A stretch of 64,000 bases of DNA from Lucifuga dentata (Eukaryota; Chordata; Actinopteri; Ophidiiformes; Bythitidae), in NCBI GenBank assembly GCA_014773175.1, contig VXCM01001371.1:186001-250000 (forward strand). Direction: 5' to 3'. The position numbers and the translations under genes are program-made. Below the pieces are notes generated by a model, which was given only the letters and a program-made list of their open reading frames with translations, did not search any database and was not told the DNA's origin. The number at the start of each line of letters is the position of its first letter. Position 1 is the first letter of the stretch. Shown in pieces: positions 1-36,230 of this stretch.

Positions 1-24454
<24,454 letters not shown>

Positions 24455-24910
24455 ACAGACGGCCCCAAGGGGCCTCTACCAGCAGGGGTGGGCAACGTCA
24501 GCATCAGAGTTTTAGTCCAGGTTTTTNGGGGGGGGGGGGTTAAGAGGTGGGGAGAAAATAACATGGCGTTTACATCAGCAATGACCAGGCGCTCATTTCC
24601 GCCTTTTCTTTTCTTTCTTTTTTTCGTTTTTTGTTGCTTCTTTCTTTCTTGTGCACTTTGCCTTGACCTGTGCTGTCACGTAGCTTTATGACAAAAAGAT
24701 GATGGAGTAAAGACAAAGATCATTAAAAACTCGTTATGCAGATGCTTTATGTATATATACAGTGGGTCAGCTGTATATGATGCATGCTTTTAGACTGACA
24801 AAGAATTATGGTTGCACTTTTATGAATTATGGAAGGGGCGGGGTTAAACTGAATTCAGGAAATCAGGAGGAAGTAAAGTCATGTTTAGGTGCAGTGGGAG
24901 GAAGTGGGTA

Positions 24911-25728
24911 CACTACAGGCCAGAAGTTTGAGGCTACTCACAGATTTTTTTTTTTTAAATCATCAATACACTGTTTTACAATTTATTGCACAGGAAATGA
25001 CAAAAAATACATAAAATAAATGTAACTAATTAGTTTTCAAGAAGAATTTGTCAACATAAAAGCACTTCAAAGTCATTTCAGGCTCAGAGTTTGGTTTCGT
25101 CAGAGTAACCCTTTCTGACCAAGTCATAATTCTCAAAACCTTTTGCTTCTCTTTTGAATGGATGTAATTTTGGCATCATTTTGATGAATGTTCTGGATTG
25201 TTGTCCTGTTGAAGAATGAAATTTTGACCAATACTTTGTGAACCAGCTTGAATCACGTGTCTTGGATGGATTGGTAATTCTCTTTCTTCCTAATTCCTTT
25301 AACTTGGACCAAGTCTCCAGATCTCTCTCCCCCAAAACACCCCCCACAGCATTACTGAACCACCCCATGTTTTACATAGGGGTGGTTGCAGAGTAATAGC
25401 ATAAGCAGACTGTGTAGCAAGTTAATCCCAAAATGATGTGGGAGAAGGCAGACAGCAGCTATTGAATAGAATGTTAAAACACATAAACAAGGGAGTTGGA
25501 ACACAACTGGAGTGCCAGTGCACTAATACAGACTGGGCATGCCTTCAATTAAAAGTCATTTCTATAGCCATAGTGGCTACATAATGTGCTCTTGCTGACA
25601 AATTCTTCTTCCTTAAAACTAGTTAATTACATTTATTTTATATATTTTTGTCACTTCCTGTGCAAGACAGTGTATTGATGATATTTTGTATAAATCTGGG
25701 GGTGGTCTCAAACTTCTGGCCTGTAGTG
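24911..25728 (-). mobile_element. decayed Tc1-like DNA transposon
   Basis: The ends CACTACAGGCCAGAAGTTTG (left) and its complement (right) are perfect over 22 bp, flanked by TA at 24909-24910 and 25729-25730, the Tc1/mariner target duplication. The inverted ends continue with good similarity for about 150 bp (24911-25065 and 25586-25728). At 818 bp the element is about half the usual 1.6 kb. Read on the minus strand it keeps a remnant of the transposase middle. It sits in the probable prkar1b 3'UTR, antisense to the gene. Confidence 0.9.
25150..25390 (-). pseudogene. Tc1-like transposase remnant
   Basis: Read on the minus strand across frame changes, the segment resembles the Tc1 transposase core: VKHG near the start, then VMLWGVFWG, REIWRL, and FILQQDNNPEHSSK, which corresponds to the family's QQDNDPKH motif around the second catalytic Asp. 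The N-terminal DNA-binding region and the third acidic residue are missing, and frameshifts are present, so it is not functional. Confidence 0.8.
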
Positions 25729-26531
25729 TACGTGTTTCTTTGCTCGCTACCTGTGGTTTGCCTTTTATTTAATCCACTTCTGGGTTCTGGCTCGCTATAC
25801 GTGGCCACATTTTGGGTCAAATCCGCCTCACATTGCTCAGAACTCTGCTACCTAAAACCAAGAGGAGCGGTATGAGGAAAAATAGTTAGCTCTTTCTTTT
25901 ATTTTCAGTGCTTTTTAGTCTGCTGTTATCAGTTGTAAGGGGGTCATTAGAAGCAATGATATTTGAAATGAGATTCTACTATTATGTGAGGCGTGCCAGT
26001 GATGGATTGACAAGTGGCTTTTATTTTGATGAGATCTTCTCTGTCCTTATATTTCCTAAAATATTTCAGTCCAGTCTGTGAACTTTTCCAAAGGCGCAGT
26101 TGTGGTAGCAGTTCAGTAGACACACACACACATGCACACACACACACACACACACACACGCCTGTACACTGTCTCAGGACGAAACGAATCTTCAGCACAT
26201 ACAGATGTCTTACGTGACGCTTTTGAAGCTGATTTTGGTCTGTGTTATATTGCTAGATAAGAGCTTTTTGCACCACTTTACAGTTTGTAACGTTGAGTCA
26301 ATATAGCCGTTTGATTTTGTTGTTTCTAAGCCATGATTTCATTGTTCCAAATATATAAAAGAAAGTACAAAAGTTAAAAAAAAAACCCTTGTGTTGCTTT
26401 TCTTTGATTAACTGAACTCTATTATTGAAGATGCACAAATAACCCAGAAACTGTTGTTGCAGAAATGGGACCTAAAAGTAAAGAATCATTCTGTATTTTC
26501 TCTCTTTCTGTCTATCAAACCATCTTGAGCA

Positions 26532-26537
26532 AATAAA
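26532..26537 (+). terminator. poly(A) signal AATAAA, probable main prkar1b 3' end
   Basis: AATAAA is followed within about 30 bases by T/GT-rich sequence (TTGATTTGGGTTGTT), a good downstream element. Alternatives are ATTAAA at 24722-24727 and AATAAA at 25015-25020, the latter inside the left inverted repeat of the Tc1-like element. Confidence 0.55.
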
Positions 26538-27916
26538 GACAAACTTCTGAAGTCCTTGATTTGGGTTGTTATTTTCTCTTCATCAACCCCTCCTTGTGGC
26601 TCACTTTTACATTCCTTTCCCTTCGTTTATCCCAAATCCTGGCGTTCTCTCCTCCTTTCCTGACTGGACTTAGTTCTCCCTCTTTCCCTTTATCTTAGCC
26701 TTTCCGCACCCTTCCTCCCCTAAATGCCACTGCTCTTTATTCATCTTGTTCTTTTTCTCACATGTCGTCACTCTTTCTCAGTTTCTTTGGACTGTTACCT
26801 TCTCTGCACCCCGTCATCCTCTGTCCATGCCTGCTCTCCATCCTTCCACGTTAAGCCGGGTGTCAGTCTTTCCTCAGTCAGACTGTTTTAGAGCCAGTTT
26901 ACACCACAGCGGACTAAAGCCTCCACTGCTTTGACACATTCCTCTTCATCTTAATGTCCACTAAATCAACTAAGGAATGCACCCCCAACTTGTGGCCATT
27001 GAGTTTAATGCCCCCTACACACACATGCACACACATACCTTCATCACTTTGACAATACAAATATACAAATTAACTCACAAACTGGCAATTTTGGAGTGTG
27101 TAGCTCAGTGAAACAAGCACTTCTCTGCAGAAAAATCAGCCATTTGGCTCCTTTGTTTTGTAGCTGATTATATTTTTTTGAGTCTCCTTTTTTCTTTAAG
27201 GATCAACCGTTTTATTTTTATTCCCGCTCTGACCATGATTTTTTTTTCATCATGTTAAAGATGATGCTGCTCTTGGGTCAAGAAGCATATTAGCCCAAGT
27301 GTATAGCTTAAGAAATAGCAAATTATTGTAGATACTTCAAGGACAGCAGGTTCGCAACTATAGATAAAAGCAATAATAATCATGTAAATCTCCAAAGTAT
27401 AACTGGAAATACTAGTAACACTAAAATCAAAGCTATCAGCTGAGGTGACTTAAAGAGTATGTGTGTGTGTGTGTGTGTGTGTCTGCCTAGAGCACCTGGC
27501 AAGACACTGCTGTTGCTGGGCCTTTGTGGGCCCCATTAAGGTTGGCACTGTCAAGTGCACTACGATGAAGCCTTGACACTCTGGCACTGTGCCACTGTGA
27601 GAATAGGACAGCACACCCAAACACACACTTTCACACACTCCCTTACCACCTGCTAAGGTCACTGAGTTCTGTGCATACAACCGTAAACAAGAGCATAATG
27701 TCCTTTGTCCCTTGAATTTGATTTCATTCCATTGATGATAACTTTATCTTGCGACATAAATGTAAAGTTGATCAGGGTGATTTACAGCTTTCAGGGCTTT
27801 TTTTTAAACACTTTTATATAAAGGACTGCAAGAAATGAAAATGGTGCTGTTCAATTCATACTACCTAAAAGTCATCTGCCACCTAGCTATGCTAATTTAA
27901 GACATTACAATTTTAT

Positions 27917-28570
27917 CAACAACAACAACAACAACAACAAAAAAAAGTGACTCACCTGTTCAAACCATTCTTTTCATTTAATTTCATTAAACTCATGACC
28001 ATATAAATGGTATGGAGTACAACAAATAACAATTCAAGGCAAGCCGTAGGAGTGAAAAAGAAAAACAGCTTAAATCACTTTAAGAAAATTAGTACATTTT
28101 TTTCAAAAAAGCACCATGTTTATGGATTACTTTTGAATTCTCTGACTGCAATAACAAAATCAACTTAAACATAGATGGACACTTAACACAATAATTGGGC
28201 AAATACTTTTCTCTAAATTGCATTATTTCCATATTTGTACATTCAAACAGTACATGATATTNTGGGCAAATACTTTTCTCTAAATTGCATTATTTCCATA
28301 TTTGTACATTCAAACAGTACATGATATTTATCTCCAGCATGCTTGTCATTGCACAGTTTAGACATTCTATTTTTTTCTTTCTATCCTTATATATCTTCCA
28401 ATAATCTTTGGAATTCTAGAATTGGCAAGTCTAACGTCACAAATTTCTCTCTGACCCCTATTTTGTTACAACAAATACTTTTCAAACTTAAACTGCTTCT
28501 TAAATTCACCATAAAGGTCACAAGATCCGCACAGACTTTGCCCAGTCAGTTTACCACATGGTAGTTTAGG
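27917..28570 (-). mobile_element. 3' end of a non-LTR retrotransposon (LINE)
   Basis: On the minus strand, three-frame reading gives FKKQFKFEKYLL, then RLANSRIPKIIGRY, then a cysteine/histidine cluster KLCNDKHAGDKYHVLFECTN and REKYLP, then CPSMFK...SENSKVI. This is the pattern of the zinc-finger end of LINE ORF2 (C-C-H-C with the DE/K-H-LFEC core). A 3'UTR and a (TTG)n tail follow; on the + strand this is the (AAC)n run at 27917-27940. Frameshifts and the single-N duplication make it non-functional. The clade is not assigned. Confidence 0.7.
28195..28329. other. assembly duplication around single N (28262)
   Basis: A stretch from TGGGCAAATACTTTTC to AACAGTACATGATAT is repeated on both sides of the N. 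It lies inside the LINE fragment and breaks its reading frame artificially. Confidence 0.88.
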
Positions 28571-29150
28571 TGAATGCTAAAGTCTACACATTGTGATTTC
28601 TTAGATTACACATTTTGTAGATATTTTTTTATAGATATACCATTGAACACATTTTGTTTGTAGTTATTGCAAGTGCAAATATATGTTTTTTGCATATTAT
28701 ATCGCAGACCAGCTTTCTGAGCTACATCCGTTTGACAACTTGTGCTGAGTTTTGGCTCTGTTTATAAAACGGTGTCTCTCTTTACTCTGTTCAGCATCAA
28801 AATGAAGTGGTCCACGAGACGAGGAAAGCAGCAGCACTGAAGACTGAGTAGGATCAACTTTGTTAAACCCAAAATTGATCACCACAACTGTGCACCACCA
28901 TTTTCTCCATTTCACAATGGGTACATTCACTATGCACACCACTTCTTTCTGACTTCTGTTTCTCAATTGTCTTCCGGTCCCTCTCTCCTTTAACAGTCAC
29001 CCCGTGTCATTTATCCATCACTCCTTCCATGCTGGACTCTCATGTAGCTATCAATAAAACAATTGGTGCAGTTTATTAATTTCCACATATTAAGACAAAG
29101 CTGAAAATGTGTTGAGTTTTAACATCAGCTTCAATAGACACAGGAGTAGG

Positions 29151-29184
<34 letters not shown>

Positions 29185-29212
29185 CTGTCTCAGCTACTCC
29201 CACAGTTGAGNG

Positions 29213-29246
<34 letters not shown>

Positions 29247-29272
29247 CTGTCTCAGCTACTCCCACAGTTGAG
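29151..29272. repeat. CT repeat duplicated around single N (29211)
   Basis: The stretch GCTCTCTCT... to CTCCCACAGTTGAG occurs on both sides of one N at 29211; same pattern as the other single-N sites. Confidence 0.85.
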
Positions 29273-32200
29273 TATGTTTGGTGCATCTCAAAGAAATGAC
29301 AGACTGGAATTATTGTGCACATGGTTCCAAATAACCAAAGCCTGACTCAGGGAGGAAGTAGGAACGAGCAGGGAACAGATAGAAGGTGAAGAAGATGAAC
29401 ATGGAGGAAAGGCATTTCTTAAAAAAAAAAAAAAAAAAAAATGTGTTGTGAACTTGGCTGACAGAACAATATGCTTGGATTCTGTTCTTAAGTGTGCTCT
29501 TGAGTCCACTCATTTAACCGGTGAGATTTTAAAGAATAAATCCCAGCATGGGAACATTTTGCCTCTTAATTTACAAGATGCCTACTTAAATGCATCCCTC
29601 CAAATTCCAAGTTTTATATATCGTTTACCAAAAATTTACAAGATAAGCTGGGAGTTATTTGGTATGCGTTTGTGCGCGCGTATGTGTGTGTATGTGTGTG
29701 CGAGCATGCTTGTCTATTTGTTGCATCCCATAAGTAGACATAGCCAGCCATGGTCTCATGAGAGGATGTTTTATTTGGTGCAGCACATTTAGATCTGGCA
29801 CAGTATGCACAGCCTTCTGGGCACATGACCCCACCCCCCCACCCCCCATTCTCTCTCTTTTGTTTCCTCTTCTGCTGCTTGCTATGTTTCCATAGCCATC
29901 ATCGCTGCTCCTCTCCATCCTCTTGTCTGATAGATCCAGGCTAATTAAAATGCCTGCCAACACAAGGCTACAACTTCCATTGATTTTCTCTGCCCTCACC
30001 CTCCTCCAGGATTTCCACACCCCAGTGGAAAAAATGACCTCCAGCCGCCTGCGCTAATGACCAGAACCTTTGATACACAGGTTTTGTCTTGTCTAGATAT
30101 ATTGGGTGTAGCGACCTGACTTTACCGGGGCAGAGTTCAACCTTGCTGGATGGAAGCTCTCTGTCCACTGGCATCTCAACTTTGCCCGGTATTCATTTCT
30201 GGTCTTCTGATTCTCGGCTCTAATCATGACCCCCTTGGGTCATAGGTCACCACCCAGGCCTGGTCACAGGTGATTGAGCAGTAGTGAGGCTGATGGGATT
30301 GAAAGGTTAGGGATAAGGAAAGGGTTTGGAGGGGGAAGGGGTGTTTCAGAGAAGAAGGAGAGTCAAAAATTGGGTCAGGAGATCATCACAAGGTCCGGCT
30401 CATTCAAACAGCAGCCTTTAGATAGTGACCACCAATTACTTGCTGGTCAGTTACTGTGTGTTAGATCATTAGGGGGAAAAACATGTTCCTTTAAAGGCAC
30501 CGATTTTTCTCATTGATGCTTTGAGAAGTGCAAATCAGCAAAAGCTCACCTAGAAGAAGTGCTGCTCTAAATAATTGATGTGATTTATTCTAGAAATTTC
30601 TCCTCTTCCTGTCACTTTGAAGTAACATGTCCCATGCCATTTGTCCTCAACAAGACATGGCCCACTGTCGCATAGGAGAGAAAGGAGAAAGAGGGAAAGC
30701 AAGAAATAAAGATACCATCTGTTTGTTTTTCTGCTTTTCTTTCCCAAGCTTGTTATCATTCCTCATTTCCTGCTGGACGACAAATAAATTATTCACATCT
30801 ATGCATGTATCAGCGCTGAGAGCAGGACTCCCCAACTTGTGTAAAGTTCCTCAGTTTTGAAGCTATTTCCAGCAAATGGACCTCTATGTGACTCGGCTCC
30901 AGGCCATATTAAGGACATTAAGAAACAATACAAAGAAAGAAATGCTATTTGAACATTCTTTGGGCTCAAGGAAAAAATGAGTCAGAGGAATTTTTCTGTT
31001 TCTGAGTGAAATATTCCATCATGCACATGACTCCGCAATCTCCTTCCCACAGCAAGCCTAACCAGCACAATTCATCTCTTCAGCTCTGACTTCACTCCAT
31101 GGGAGGCAGATCAGCGATTGTCTCAGTTGTTCCTCCTACTCTCTAAAGAATCATCGGGTTTTAAGCACAGATCATAAAAAGTAGTCAAACTCTGTTGTAA
31201 TCACATTAGGAAGATGGAGAATTGGAATGAGCAAATAGTCCCTGTTGGACTATTTAGGAAATTGTCTCAGAATCCTACAGAGACAATGTTAATAGAGCTT
31301 TGGTTTTTAGTCATTTGGGATGGATGGGTTGATGCAGACTCTTAAATTATCACCCCAGCTAAAAGCATCTCGTTTTTTTTTTAAATCAATTCTACTCAGC
31401 TGAGAGATAGATTGCCAGCTTTGCAGATGTGATGCCCCAAATCGGATTGGATTGACAGGTTTGGCAATCTGGATAAAATGTGGTATTTTCTCCAGGATGC
31501 CAGGGTGATCATGTGTCTGCAAGATGTGAGCACTAAACCCAGTCTGTCCTCACCCCCTTATCCCCCACAACACACTCATCAGTGCAGGTGTGCAATGTCA
31601 CACGGTAATGGCTGTCAAGTGCCTCCTGATTGTCAGGCCACCCTCAACATCCTCAACCCTCCAGCCCTTCATCAAGGGCTCCTGGATCCCCTCAACATCC
31701 CAGCTGTATGTTGAGCGTTGCCCCTGGGCTGAGGCAGCGGCTGGGGAGCAGAGTCCATAGGGGTGACCCAGCTCTCCCTAAACCCTGCAGGAATGTGTGG
31801 ATTTGAGTGAGTGGTGTAACCAGAGAGCACTCTCTCCTATCTTTAAGCCCATAATGGAGCCACTTCCTGTTGGTAATCAGTTTGTTGTGATCTCCTTCTG
31901 CCTTGGGATTTTGACACATTATGTTCTAGTCTGAGAAGGGTAGAGGAGAGGCGTTACTATGGCTCTGGTCTGTTGCCCATAATGAGAGTCTTGGCTGACA
32001 TTAAAGACTTGGCAACCGACAAATGGCCATTTTTATAAATTTGAGTTTAGTTTTTGCGATAAATCTCAATCAAAAGACATGTAATGTAGTGTCAGTCCCT
32101 TACAATAGAAGCTCTAAACTTTTATTGCTAATATGAAGTTAATCAGCATTAATTCTAATTTGTGTTTACTAGTTAAAGGTCAGACTGGTTTCAATTAAGC

Positions 32201-32459
32201 ATATACCCTAGTAGCAGTTGTTTTCACTAGACACCAGAAATTTTCACTACAGAATATTGTCCTTGTTTGTATGGGGGATTTTTTAAAACAGTGTACATAC
32301 TTCCATGCCAATGTTTCCTGTTTTTTTCATAGAATAGGGGGTCTTGGGGGTGTCCAAGTGGGCTGGTGTTCTGGGAACTGTGTTGTGTGATCATGACATC
32401 CCCAGTTCAATTCTGGCCAGGGACCTCAGTACCTATAGTTAATGGGGAGTTGTGTGTGT

Positions 32460-32474
<15 letters not shown>

Positions 32475-32507
<33 letters not shown>

Positions 32508-33323
32508 NNNNNNNNNNNNNNNNNNNNNNNNNNNNNNNNNNNNNNNNNNNNNNNNNNNNNNNNNNNNNNNNNNNNNNNNNNNNNNNNNNNNNNNNNNNNN
32601 NNNNNNNNNNNNNNNNNNNNNNNNNNNNNNNNNNNNNNNNNNNNNNNNNNNNNNNNNNNNNNNNNNNNNNNNNNNNNNNNNNNNNNNNNNNNNNNNNNNN
32701 NNNNNNNNNNNNNNNNNNNNNNNNNNNNNNNNNNNNNNNNNNNNNNNNNNNNNNNNNNNNNNNNNNNNNNNNNNNNNNNNNNNNNNNNNNNNNNNNNNNN
32801 NNNNNNNNNNNNNNNNNNNNNNNNNNNNNNNNNNNNNNNNNNNNNNNNNNNNNNNNNNNNNNNNNNNNNNNNNNNNNNNNNNNNNNNNNNNNNNNNNNNN
32901 NNNNNNNNNNNNNNNNNNNNNNNNNNNNNNNNNNNNNNNNNNNNNNNNNNNNNNNNNNNNNNNNNNNNNNNNNNNNNNNNNNNNNNNNNNNNNNNNNNNN
33001 NNNNNNNNNNNNNNNNNNNNNNNNNNNNNNNNNNNNNNNNNNNNNNNNNNNNNNNNNNNNNNNNNNNNNNNNNNNNNNNNNNNNNNNNNNNNNNNNNNNN
33101 NNNNNNNNNNNNNNNNNNNNNNNNNNNNNNNNNNNNNNNNNNNNNNNNNNNNNNNNNNNNNNNNNNNNNNNNNNNNNNNNNNNNNNNNNNNNNNNNNNNN
33201 NNNNNNNNNNNNNNNNNNNNNNNNNNNNNNNNNNNNNNNNNNNNNNNNNNNNNNNNNNNNNNNNNNNNNNNNNNNNNNNNNNNNNNNNNNNNNNNNNNNN
33301 NNNNNNNNNNNNNNNCCCCCCCC
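32475..33323. other. assembly gap bounded by G and C homopolymers
   Basis: GT repeats run into 33 G (32475-32507), then 808 N (32508-33315), then 8 C. The content of the gap is unknown. Confidence 0.97.
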
Positions 33324-34379
33324 GAGAGCAGAGCCCGTCTGTCATATAGTGGGATAAAGATGACTTGTCATCAGACCCACAGAGTATTCCATTTCACTTA
33401 TTATATGTGTTTTTTTTTTCAAGGAAAGCTCTTATGACATCCCCCCTCCTCCCCTCTCCACATTTTCGTTCTCAATATCAGTTACTCGTAGAGGACTTTG
33501 CTCTAAAAGCCAAAGTTATTCCTGTCATTTCCACTTATCATTGATGAATAATCCCATAAACTTTGTTTATTGCAGTTATGTTCTTTATTTTATCCTTTAA
33601 CACTTAATTCAGGACCAGAGCCACAATCCTTTCCAGCTATTTCCCCTTTGGAACCAACTGAAAGCTTGTATTTGTCCTGCTGTAATGTCCAGGCTGTACA
33701 CATACAGTATATCTCAAGCTCTCCTCTGTTCCCTTGTGACCACAGTGACACACTGTCCTCTCTAAATTGTCCCATCCTGCCTTTCATGTCCCTCCACCAA
33801 GAGTGTGATTTGTGGGTTAGCTGTGTCCTCCCCTTCTAGTCTCCAGACCCGCAGAACATGAGGACGCAGTGGGAGTTCCCAGGGATTTGGGTGGTTGGTG
33901 TGGGGAAAGGGGAATAAGGGAGGGGGTCAGACCACCACAGAGCCAGGGAGACCCCTGTCTTCCTCCTAGTCGGTTCCCACCGCTCCTTACACGGCACACA
34001 CATGCTGAAAAGGTCAGGTCTTGATAGACAACAGAGCACCAGCAATTACACTGTTATTTCTCAGTGGCTGGAAGTCCCCTGTTTTTAGTGTGAGTGTGTG
34101 TGCAAAAAGAGAGCGAGTGTTTTTTTTTTTAGTTCATAGAGAATAAAGAGGCAGTGTTTTAAGGGGAAAAGGAGCTGGGACAGGGGGAACGGGGACTGCA
34201 TGTTAAGACTTGCGCTTAGATGGCTGCTGTATGTGTCTGTCCATTTGTGGAAATGGGAGAACATGCATATGAGCGCACAGGTGTGGAAGTTATTGTGTAT
34301 TCATTCCCACATGGGGGGGGAGATGTGTGCTCATGAACATGTCTTTAATCCTGATGAACTATTGCACTATCCTTTATAG

Positions 34380-34514
34380 ATCTAGATTTTTCTCTAGCAT
34401 CATGTTTTCGTATGAGTCTGTAGATTAATGTTTGTTGTCTCCTTCTTTGTAAAGCACTTTGTAAATGGAATTTTTGAAAAGTTCTATAAAAATAAAGTTT
34501 ATTATTATTATTAT

Positions 34515-34552
<38 letters not shown>

Positions 34553-34553
34553 T
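34380..34553 (+). mobile_element. retroposon-like (LINE/SINE) 3' tail with ATT/AGT repeat
   Basis: The sequence TTTGTAAAGCACTTTGTAAA followed by GTTCTATAAAAATAAAGTTT and (ATT)n then (AGT)n at 34498-34553 looks like the 3' terminus of common fish non-LTR retroposons. The 5' boundary and family cannot be set by eye. Confidence 0.5.
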
Positions 34554-34779
34554 TTTCAGTATGTGGAGGTGTGTGTTGGTCTAGTCATATCTAAGTCCCA
34601 GCATTAAGTATAAAAGTCATTTCCTTTCTTCATATTTGGAGCTTAGACTTGATGTCCGCTGTGTCCTTTGTACTGTTGTGGTTGGACGCTGCAGTCCAGA
34701 GTCCATCGCTGACTTAACCAACAGGGTCAAACCTGGAACCCACAGGAACAGAGACTTAAATTAGTGTAAAAAAGACACA

Positions 34780-34818
<39 letters not shown>

Positions 34819-34882
34819 CCACTCAGATTCCTTTCACTGTTCCTGTTTGTTTCCTATCTGTCATTTCTCGTATACAGACACC

Positions 34883-35358
34883 CAGGAGCAGATCTAGGGT
34901 TAGTGGAGATCCAGGGCTGAGCCCAGATCTTAGCCCAGTTCAAAGCTATTTTATATCTACCAAAGCTAAATAGAAATTTTGAGAAATGCTAAAGAAATAT
35001 AACAAATCATGTTACATCTTTTAAAAAGTTATATGAAGTTTAAAATCTTTTAAAACGAAAACCTTTACAATGATCTATGCAGTGGAACTATATGGTGCGT
35101 TATGTTTGTTCGATCCACCAATTCGGTCCAACCAATCCGTTCACAAGACTGTGGTTCCACCTTGGCGATGAATTTGGGTAATTACAAAAACGCTACAGAA
35201 AATTCAAAACACACTATTACNCCACCTTGGCGATGAATTTGGGTAATTACAAAAACGCTACAGAAAATTCAAAACACACTATTACAATAAAGATTTGGTG
35301 CTTTATGGAAATCATCTGGGGCTTAAGCCCAATAAGCCCACCCCTAGTGCTGCCCCTG
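34883..35358. mobile_element. non-autonomous hAT-type element with 8-bp target duplication
   Basis: CAGACACC occurs exactly at 34875-34882 and 35359-35366, an 8-bp duplication diagnostic of hAT insertions. The ends are inverted and start CAG: CAGGAGCAGATCTAGGG at the left and, on the opposite strand, CAGGGGCAGCACTAGGGG at the right. There is no transposase. The raw length of 476 bp includes a 65-bp duplication artefact around the N at 35221, so the real element is near 411 bp. Confidence 0.88.
35157..35285. other. assembly duplication around single N (35221)
   Basis: Identical 64-bp copies (CCACCTTGGCGATGAAT to AACACACTATTAC) at 35157-35220 and 35222-35285 flank the N, inside the hAT-type element. 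Confidence 0.9.
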
Positions 35359-36191
35359 CAGACACCTACAGTATTTCAAGTTTTCTAAGGAAGGTTTCCA
35401 TGGAAGAGGACAGAAAGAAAAAGAAAACATCGTGGCAGACTCATGTCAGGAACAGATCAGCTATGGCAGGCCTGAGCTCACACGTAGAGGATGCTCCCTT
35501 AACAACTGAAGTGTGCTCCTGTAATTTATAACAAGTTGCAGCTGGAAATAAAGCAAAGCTGCCTGCTGTTTGCCTCGCACATCCTGGCTCTACCACCGGC
35601 TTTGTGAGTTTATGTCTCTGTGGATGTTGAAATATGTGTGTGCATGGAGTTTATTTTGGATTTTAGACATGGACTACTGAGTACTCAGTTATGAGAGACT
35701 TCTAGAAGGTGGAGGGGGTGGAGAGGGGGTGCTGAGAGGCCCTGCAGAGCATTTCACTCAGGTTGTAATGCATGTTGCAGTGATGAAGAGGCCTGTAAAT
35801 GTGTATCAGTTATCATCCCTTTGAGTGTAACACATGTATTTGTACCAAAATGTGCAGTTCAGGGCTTTTGGTTCAGGATGTTACATGAACCAAAAAATTA
35901 CGGTGTCCAACTTGCCAAGTGTGGAACATAACTTTTAAAATGTAAGTTCCACCATGAGAGCTTTGGCGATGTATTAGATGTTAGCCCAATAATTACACCA
36001 ATTAATATACACTAACATCACTGCTATAAGGAATGGAAATGAGACAGCAGAGCTCAACGATCCACTGATATCATGTAGCTGTTATTTAAGTTTGTATTTA
36101 AATTGTGGCAAAACACTGATATATATTTGAATGACTGGCTACCTATATGAGCATGACTCTAAATTTTTCAAAATAAATGCTATCAAATTTG

Positions 36192-36230
36192 ATTTTTTTT
36201 TTTTTTTTTTTNAAAAAAAAAAAAAAAAAA
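36192..36230. repeat. poly(T)-N-poly(A) junction
   Basis: About 20 T, one N at 36212, then about 18 A. Two homopolymer read ends meet at the N, so the true sequence here is unresolved. Confidence 0.85.

Larger units (their letters stand above)
24455..26555 (+). other. prkar1b: probable prkar1b 3'UTR
   Basis: This is non-coding sequence from the stop codon to just beyond AATAAA at 26532. The extent is inferred from that signal and the GT-rich sequence after it; earlier candidate signals could end shorter transcripts. A Tc1-like element occupies 24911-25728, and a CA repeat lies at 26120-26160. Confidence 0.55.

Noticed and set aside
32366..33437. Open frames of more than 300 codons on both strands
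   Set aside because: They consist almost entirely of the 808-N gap and homopolymer G/C.
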